A stretch of 64,000 nt of DNA, taken from contig JABRWF010000002.1 in assembly GCA_018343915.1 (NCBI GenBank), forward strand, positions 2,418,001 through 2,482,000. The letters are read 5' to 3'. Below, piece after piece: positions 57,719 to 64,000 of the stretch. The notes beneath the pieces are model-generated. The model was given only the letters and a program-made list of their open reading frames with translations. It did no database searches and had not been told where the DNA came from. The translations under genes were made by a program, and so were the position numbers. The stretch is from Agroathelia rolfsii (lineage: Eukaryota; Basidiomycota; Agaricomycetes; Amylocorticiales; Amylocorticiaceae). Each line of letters opens with the position of its first letter. Position 1 is the first letter of the stretch.

Positions 57719-60700
57719 ATGCTTCGATCATTGCTATCATGTCGGAGGAATATCGCGAGCCGGCTTCCTCTCGTGCAGCAGCATCGATTATCGCGTCTGC
57801 GGCACTTGTCATCCGCCTCTCCGAGTCGACCGTTTCTCTCTGCCCCTAGGACACTCGGCTTGCGAGCAGCTTCTACGATATCTACGGCCATGCCTTTGTT
57901 CGGAAATAAACAGTCTTCCTTGGGAAACTTTGACCTCGTTCGCGAGGTCAAGCTCGACTATACGGATTTGACCATTTCCAAGTGGCGAAGCAGGACAACC
58001 GGCCTCAGTGTCGTGCACTTGGATTATGAAGGTATGCCCGCTCGTTGATACCCTTGAACATAAATTAATCCTGAGCAGCTCCCATCGTCAATGGCTACTT
58101 CGCGATTGGGACTGAGAGTAAGCTGTGCATTTTCCGCCAATTTGTTCATAACTCACCTTGAATCTAGTTTTTGACGATAGTGGATGTCCCCACACATTGG
58201 AGCAGTATGTTTGTCATTCTATGTATCTACCAACATACCTGATTCTTTTCCCAAGCTTGGTATTCATGGGATCTAAAAAATATCCATACAAGGGTATTAT
58301 CGACCATTTCGCCAATCGCGGCTTTTCAAACGGAACAAACGCATGGACTGACACTGATCACACGGCATATACGGTCTCCACCGCTGGAGAGCAAGGATTC
58401 CTGCAGCTCTTGCCCATATATGTCGACCATATTCTATATCCCACTATGACGAAAGCTGGTTTCGTTACTGAGGTGAGTTATATGCGAATATTGAATAGGT
58501 CGGGCGTGTCTTCATACAAGCATATGATAGGTACATCATATCAATCCGGAGGGTGAGGATTCCGGCGTCGTCTATAGCGAAATGCAAGGTCGTGAAAACA
58601 CTTCGGGGGATCTCATGAGCCTTCGGCATGTCCTATTTTCCTGTCTGGCGACACACTATTTTCTGATGTATTTGCCTTGCAGTTCCCAGCGTTCACTTAA
58701 TCCTCCGGGCAGTGCGTATCGCAGCGAAACTGGCGGCTTAATGGAGGCCCTGCGAGTTCTCTCCGTGGAACAGAGTACGTATCCTGCCGCGTATGTTTCA
58801 ATACTCCGTCGAGCTGACTTAATCATTGTCTGGATTATTCAGTCCGGAAATACCATGCCTCCTACTATGTTCCTCATAACCTTACGCTTATAGTGGCAGG
58901 AAAGCTATCATCCGGCACGGCCTCTCTTCTCAATGTCCTCCAGGAGAAGGTGGAGCCAACTCTCATTGCACATGGTCAGAACAAAGGACCTAAGCCGGAG
59001 GGCTGGAAAAGGCCTTTCCTTGAAACACCTAGTGCAGACAGGAAACCAATCCCGGAGACGATCAAGCAAGTGGTCGAGTTCCCTGAGCAAGATGAGAGTC
59101 AAGGCGAACTCGTAATTACCTTCCTTGGACCTCCTCCAACCGCGTTCTTGGAAAGAAAGGTAACAAAATATTATTCTGCATGTGATTGCTTTATTAAACC
59201 TACGCACCAAACCTATTTGTTTTCATAGGCATTGGATATTCTTGGAACATATATGACTTCCTCGCCCGTTGCGCCTTTGAATAAAGAGTATGTTGAGACC
59301 GAAAATCCTTTATGGTATGTATTTCTCCTTGGATGGTGTCTATATATGCTTAGTTAAATCAATGCGTAGTTCGTATATCTACTTCCACGAGGATACACGT
59401 GCTACTCGTGTTGACATGCCCATCTACATTGGCTCCGTCCCGACCGAACACCTCGATACATTCGACGTCAAGCTCAAGACGAGCTTTAAGCGCATCGCTG
59501 CTGAGGGCATTGTCATGGATCGAATGAAGATGGTCATTGATAGGGAAATCCGTCAAGTATGTGCCGCGGACAAGCAACATGTATCCTTTACTTACATTTC
59601 ATCCCTAATCAGCTGCGCAGCAAAATGGAGTCGGACAAAGGAGAAGCTTTCGCAACTAGCATTATTAACGATTTCCTCTATGGAAAGGAAGACGGGTCTG
59701 AACTGCACAGTTTGAACGATGAAATCCAACAATATCTAGACCTGCAATCGTGGTCAAGCAAACAGTGGACGGATCTGCTCCAAAAGTAAGCAAAACGCAT
59801 CTTCCAGCTGAACTCATACTCAATGTATTGTAGATACTTCATCGATCCTCACTCTGTCGCGGTTATCGGAAAGCCCTCTTCAACCTTGGCTGAAACTCTT
59901 GAAAAGGATGAAAAGGCCCGTGTTGCGGCTCAGGTCAAGGCACTTGGACCAGAGGGTCTTGCTAAGGCGGCCAAGGAACTCGAGGATGCGAAACAAGAGC
60001 ATGATAAACCCATTCCTACCGAGGTCTTAGAATCCTTCCCCGTACCCGATGTCAAGAGCATTTCTTGGATCAAGGTTGAAAGTACTCGGGAACAGGGTAA
60101 GGGAAGGGCCGTGGCGCCTATCGGGGCTGGTTCATCAACCGTGTTGAAGAAGCACATTGATGCGGATGGTCATGAACTGCCTTTCTTCGTTGAGTATGAC
60201 CATGTTCAGGTAAGCTCATGGTTATAATCCTTGTGGATAATACTGTGCTTAATCTTTCCAACACTTCCCCTTAGTCCGACTTTGTAACTGTTCGTGCTTT
60301 GTTCTCTCTTGCCGAGCTTCCTGATCGGCTACGACTGTAATACTTTTTTTTTAATATGCTCTCATCTGGACAACTCTGACATTATTTTTTTTTAGTCATA
60401 TCATGACTTATCTTGCCGCCTTCTTTGCTCTCCCAGTCAAGCGCGCAAATGGCCAGATCTTGACTCATGAAGAGGTTATCAATGCCCTAGATAACGAGAC
60501 AGTGGAATACGAGGCCAACCTCGGCATTTCTGGTATATATCAAGAACTGCTTCATATCAGCATCAAAGTCGAGACATCCCGCTATGAAGAAGCGGTTGCT
60601 TGGTTGAGCGACGTTGTCTACAGGAGCCAGTTCGATAAGGAGAGGTAAAGCTTTCTATATCTGACAATCTCAAAGCCTTATTTTTATTTTTTATTTTTTG

Positions 60701-62094
60701 ATCGGTAACTTCTTAGGCTCGGTGTTGCTATCGCCAAAGTCATGCAATCCCTGCCGGAATACAAGCGCGACGGAAGCCTGGTCCTCAACTCCGTCTGGCT
60801 TGATCTGTTGTTCAACCATAGCTCGATGGCCCGTGCAGGCAGTGTCCTACCTTTGATCGAGTTCATGCCCAAGCTCGCGGAACAGCTCCAGGAGCACCCT
60901 GAACAGGTCATTACCGACTTCGAAGATATTCGATCGGCTTTCACTAAGCCAGAGGGAATACGCATCGCAGTAACAGGAAATGTGCTTGCATTAGAGAAAC
61001 CAAGGAGTGTCTGGGCTAAACATTTCGGTTTCATTGGGGTATGTAGGACCTCTCATTTCATTGTCACCTACGGCTCATGCCTAAATTCTTGTTGAACAGG
61101 AAAGCGCTCTGACACCGGTTCCGGTTTCAGCCAACGCTCTGAACAAACTTGGTAAAGCTCCCGCTCAAAAGGTGACCTGAATTATTTATCTTAATGACAA
61201 GGGCTCCGATTTAATTACCATTTTATAGGCGGTTGTCGTCAGCCTCCCTACAATTGAGAGCGCTTTCGTACAGCACAGCTCGCAAGGCATTCGAGGGATG
61301 GATCACCCTGATTATCCTGCCATTCGTGTTACGCTCGAGGTGCTGAATGCAACTGAGAGCTATCTTTGGGTGGGTTTAACTGCTAAATTACCTCGATATA
61401 TTTTATATTTAATGGATTACTGTAGAGGTATATTCGTGGGTCGGGCTTGGCTTACGGCGCGAATGTAAGCCTTGATGCCGAGGCTGGGTTGTTGAGTTTC
61501 CATCTTTACAGAGTAAATGGCTTGCGTTTTCATTTTGCATAAGTTCGTGCTGACAATTTTCTAGAGCTCCAACAGCGTGCAGGCTTTCCACGAGGCATCC
61601 AAAGTCGTCAAGGGCCTTGTAGACGAGTCGATCGCCTTCGAAAGCACAACCCTGGACGCCGCTAAGAGCAGCATCGTGTATAGTGTTACAAAGGGTGTTT
61701 CTACTCCTGGTCGTGCTGTGAGTCTCTTTCAGTCTCACATTGTTTCAAAGCTAGAAAATGCTGAAATGGATCTCTGCAGGCGTTAATGTCATTCATCAAC
61801 CAAGGTTTGAAGGGCGTTTCTCAGAACTATAGCATCGACCTTTTGGAGCGCTATCAAGCAATTACAAAGGATGATGTTTTGGCTACGCTCAAGAAATACT
61901 TCCTGCCTCTGTTCGACTCCCGTTCGAGCGTGGCCGTCGTCGTCACTTCCCCCGCTAAGGTAGACGGCATTGCGGACGCTCTCACCGCAGACGGTTTCCA
62001 GGTGGAGAAGCGAACGTTAGAAATTGGCGACGACGAGATGGATGGAAGTGAATATGGAAGCGATTCCGAAAGTGGAAGTGAGAGCGATAGATAG
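57719..62094 (+). CDS. M16-family zinc metalloprotease (1110 aa, 19 exons)
   Basis: Exons: 57719-58031, 58079-58117, 58168-58204, 58256-58472, 58531-58625, 58683-58774, 58843-59159, 59229-59314, 59370-59556, 59613-59785, 59834-60209, 60275-60336, 60396-60644, 60717-61038, 61100-61171, 61229-61369, 61426-61512, 61565-61717, 61780-62094. The inverted zinc motif HTLEH (residues 126-130) and the third ligand in GVVYSEMQG (about 219) are intact, with YRSETGGLMEALRVL after. The two-lobed M16C layout and length fit the YOL098C/SPCC1442.07c-type insulinase relatives. Residues 1-57 (MLRSLLSCRRNIASRL) look like a mitochondrial presequence, while a second in-frame ATG at 57890 (MPLFGNKQ) starts a shorter form. 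The intron after exon 5 appears to be GC-AG. The C-terminus is acidic, GSEYGSDSESGSESDR. Confidence 0.9.
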
Positions 62095-62304
62095 CTCTAT
62101 GCGGGGAGATAGTATGATTTAGGCACAGCGATCTTGAACTGGATTGACCAAAGTACCTTATTATCATCTGTAATTTCTTGGTTCCGTGTAATCACACTTT
62201 ATCACACCTCAATACATACACGCTCATTATAAGACCATAATTGAATTTTTTGAGAGAAAAGATATAAGACATGGGGAAAGGGTCAAATAGTATATCCGGG
62301 TTTG

Positions 62305-63646
62305 TCATGACTCTCCAATTACTTCGATTGGCTTCTCATCCGCTTCGCCAGGCTTCATTTCTACATTATGTAGAAAATTATTGTCAACCAAAAATCGAAT
62401 AGCTTGCGAGAGATTGGAGACTGTGTTCCGTATTTCGGGTAAAAGAAGCTATACGGAGAGTTTAGATAAGAAAACTTGTAAGTTAGAAAGGAAGTACGTA
62501 CATTACGAAGAAGATAAGGTCGGGCAGCAAATGGATTGTTAAGAGGTTGTTTAGGTTGACGAGGGGCTGGTTTCTGGATTGGTCTGGTTGGATCTTTCTT
62601 GTCTTTGACCAAAGTCTCGGTAGTTGTCTTGGCAGTTTCGAGGATATTTTCGCCCTTTTCTAGTGTAATAGAATCCAGAGGGTCTACATGCTCGTCTTGT
62701 GCCTCAGAAGTGACAGTCAAGCGGGATGAGACAGCCTCAGGTGGACCATCATCCGAGTCTGAACCTGGATCAGATGAATCAGAGCTTGAATACGATCCAA
62801 GAGGTAATGCCCCAGTAGGAGCTCCAGATGCGGTTGATGGAGCTGCCGTTATGTTTTTTTCTTGCTCGTCATTATCATTGGCAGTAGCTGGCTTCTCCAG
62901 ATTATCCTGCGGTACCCCTCTGTTATTGGACCTAAATTGAACATTTCCTCTCCCTCTTCCTCTCCCTCTTCCCCTTCCACGCCCTCTATCATTCATCCCT
63001 CTATTTTGCATCTCCATTCTGCGCCTCTTGTTCAATCCTAGTAGTCCTGGATCATCCACCGAAATTTGTCCCCTTGCCAAAGCCTCCTCTCTTTTACGTT
63101 TTTTCTCTTCTATGTTGGCCTGAGTGGGAAAGCGTTTCTTTCTCTCAGCAATCCAGAGCTCAATAGCTTCTGGTGTATCAAGGCATATATTAGTGCCTTG
63201 GATAGGGATTTTTTTCCTGATATCCATTATTAGTACTAACGGCTGTTCCATGTCATATGAACCTACCCTTTCAGACTAGGATCAGCATCCCAATTATCTG
63301 TTTTTGGTCTTTTTTCCCATCCAGGAGGGTAGATGAGGTGTCGGTCCATCCGGTGAATTTCCAAAGCCTTGCGTGGTCCCACAAATTTACAGTCTTTATA
63401 TGTGCACCTCTGGTCACCAGGATTGGCTCGCATGCGCAAATTTCGTGGAGGTATAGGCGTGGGGGCAACCTGATTTAGATATGGGTTTGGTGGTAGGCCA
63501 ACGGATTGATGATATGCCATTTGGCTGGAGCCGGGCATGGTATTGTTTGCTTGCATATAAGCCTGAGCATAGTGTGAGGAGTAAGTGTATGCGCTGGATT
63601 GTGCGCCATAGTAGGCAGGATAGACAGGTTGATTCGGATAAGGCAT
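62305..63646 (-). CDS. NUFIP1/RSA1-type snoRNP assembly protein (412 aa)
   Basis: Three exons: 63646-63267, 63216-62502, 62448-62305. The Tyr/Gln-rich N-terminus leads into a C-x4-C-x11-H-x4-H finger (residues 81-103, CTYKDCKFVGPRKALEIHRM) and the NUFIP1 core: KKIPIQGTNICLDTPEAIEL and WIAERKKRFPTQANI, followed by the basic EEKKRKREEALARGQ. An RG repeat (MNDRGRGRGRG) and acidic Ser runs fill the middle. The C-terminal exon holds a short conserved helix (FLVDNNFLHNVEMKPGE). NUFIP1 and yeast Rsa1 scaffold box C/D snoRNP assembly with the R2TP complex in the nucleus. An upstream extension of the frame has no ATG, so the start at 63646 is preferred. Its start is 245 bases from the divergent gene at 63892. 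Confidence 0.85.
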
Positions 63647-63891
63647 GAAAGTCAGAGTTGCAATTTTCGATAGCAAAAAGCTGCAATGTACCCAAAGCGC
63701 TCTTGAAAAGGTATCTTTATGCTCCAATCACGGGAAAGATTTCGTCAAGATCCGCACCAAAAAGACTTGCGGGGCCGAGATCTGCCTCAGTCATCGCTTT
63801 CACTCTCCACATCCAAGCACTACGCATACCTCTCGTCTATCTCCTCCATCCTTCTCCTCCTCGCTTTCTCTATATAATCCATTTCTTCATC

Positions 63892-64000
63892 ATGTCCGCA
63901 GAGTTGTCTCCGACCCTTGAGAATGGTTGGTATCGTGTCTATGATTGGGCCATGTTCGGATGCATATTCTTCTGAAAACTAACTTTTTTCCATATGACAC
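63892..64000 (+). CDS. First exon of an unidentified gene (truncated at window end)
   Basis: An ATG at 63892 in a pyrimidine-rich context (tcATGTCCGC) starts MSAELSPTLENGWYRVYDWA, and the open frame meets TGA at 63973. A likely donor lies at GAATG|GTTGGT (about 63925) or GTATCG (about 63931), after which the gene would continue beyond the window. The short peptide does not allow identification. The geometry, divergent from the NUFIP-like gene and with a promoter-like C/T-rich stretch before it, is the main support. It could also be an unspliced short frame of no meaning. Confidence 0.45.

Noticed and set aside
63871..63877. TATATAA before the last gene
   Set aside because: Only 21 bases upstream of the chosen ATG. 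A TATA box that close would place transcription start at or after the ATG, so it is probably coincidental or the start codon is further downstream.

Overview
The window is nuclear DNA of a filamentous basidiomycete, most likely an Agaricomycete. Many short GT-AG introns (roughly 45-100 bases) interrupt nearly every gene, genes are tightly packed on both strands, and the gene content is fungal: HapX, Rac1, Zn2Cys6 regulators with fungal-type bodies, an SLS1-like protein and a GIT1-like permease. I rebuilt exon chains by hand, checking splice sites and reading phase. Twenty-two protein genes can be supported, two of them cut by the window ends. I saw no rRNA or tRNA, no CRISPR array and no intact transposon.

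Layout. 0-10 kb: SLX9 3' end (+), a coiled-coil protein (-), XRCC2 (+), a mitochondrial PPR protein (+), the iron regulator HapX (-). 10-23 kb: GIT1/phosphate-type MFS permease (+), MPE1 (-), SLS1-like mitochondrial protein (+), SPB1 (-), DUF423 membrane protein (+). 23-34 kb: zinc-finger protein (+), a 2-kb pyrimidine-rich gap with microsatellites, Rac1 (+), a 1205-residue single-pass membrane protein (+). 34-50 kb: two related Zn2Cys6 regulators (+) bracketing prephenate dehydratase, a 3.3-kb gene-free stretch, YTH1 and a tiny nine-exon YjbQ/UPF0047 gene. 50-64 kb: small membrane protein (-), DH-PH RhoGEF (+), NGL2/CCR4-type nuclease (-), M16 metalloprotease (+), NUFIP1/RSA1-like protein (-), and the first codons of a last gene (+).

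Functional themes. Ribosome and snoRNP assembly is represented by SLX9, SPB1 and NUFIP/RSA1. mRNA 3'-end processing is represented by MPE1 and YTH1. Mitochondrial gene expression is represented by the PPR and SLS1-like proteins. Rho signalling is represented by Rac1 and a RhoGEF about 23 kb away. These are dispersed housekeeping genes rather than one cluster. Seven gene pairs are divergent with 212-531 bases between start codons.

Most interesting points: a perfect iron-GATA consensus 37 bases upstream of the hapX start codon; a 5-base microexon inside the zinc cluster of one regulator, absent from its relative 12 kb away; a 414-base YjbQ coding sequence split into nine exons, two of 6 and 12 bases; at least two GC-AG introns; and an M16 protease whose first exon offers a mitochondrial or a shorter start. 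I did not find a convincing new multi-gene system.
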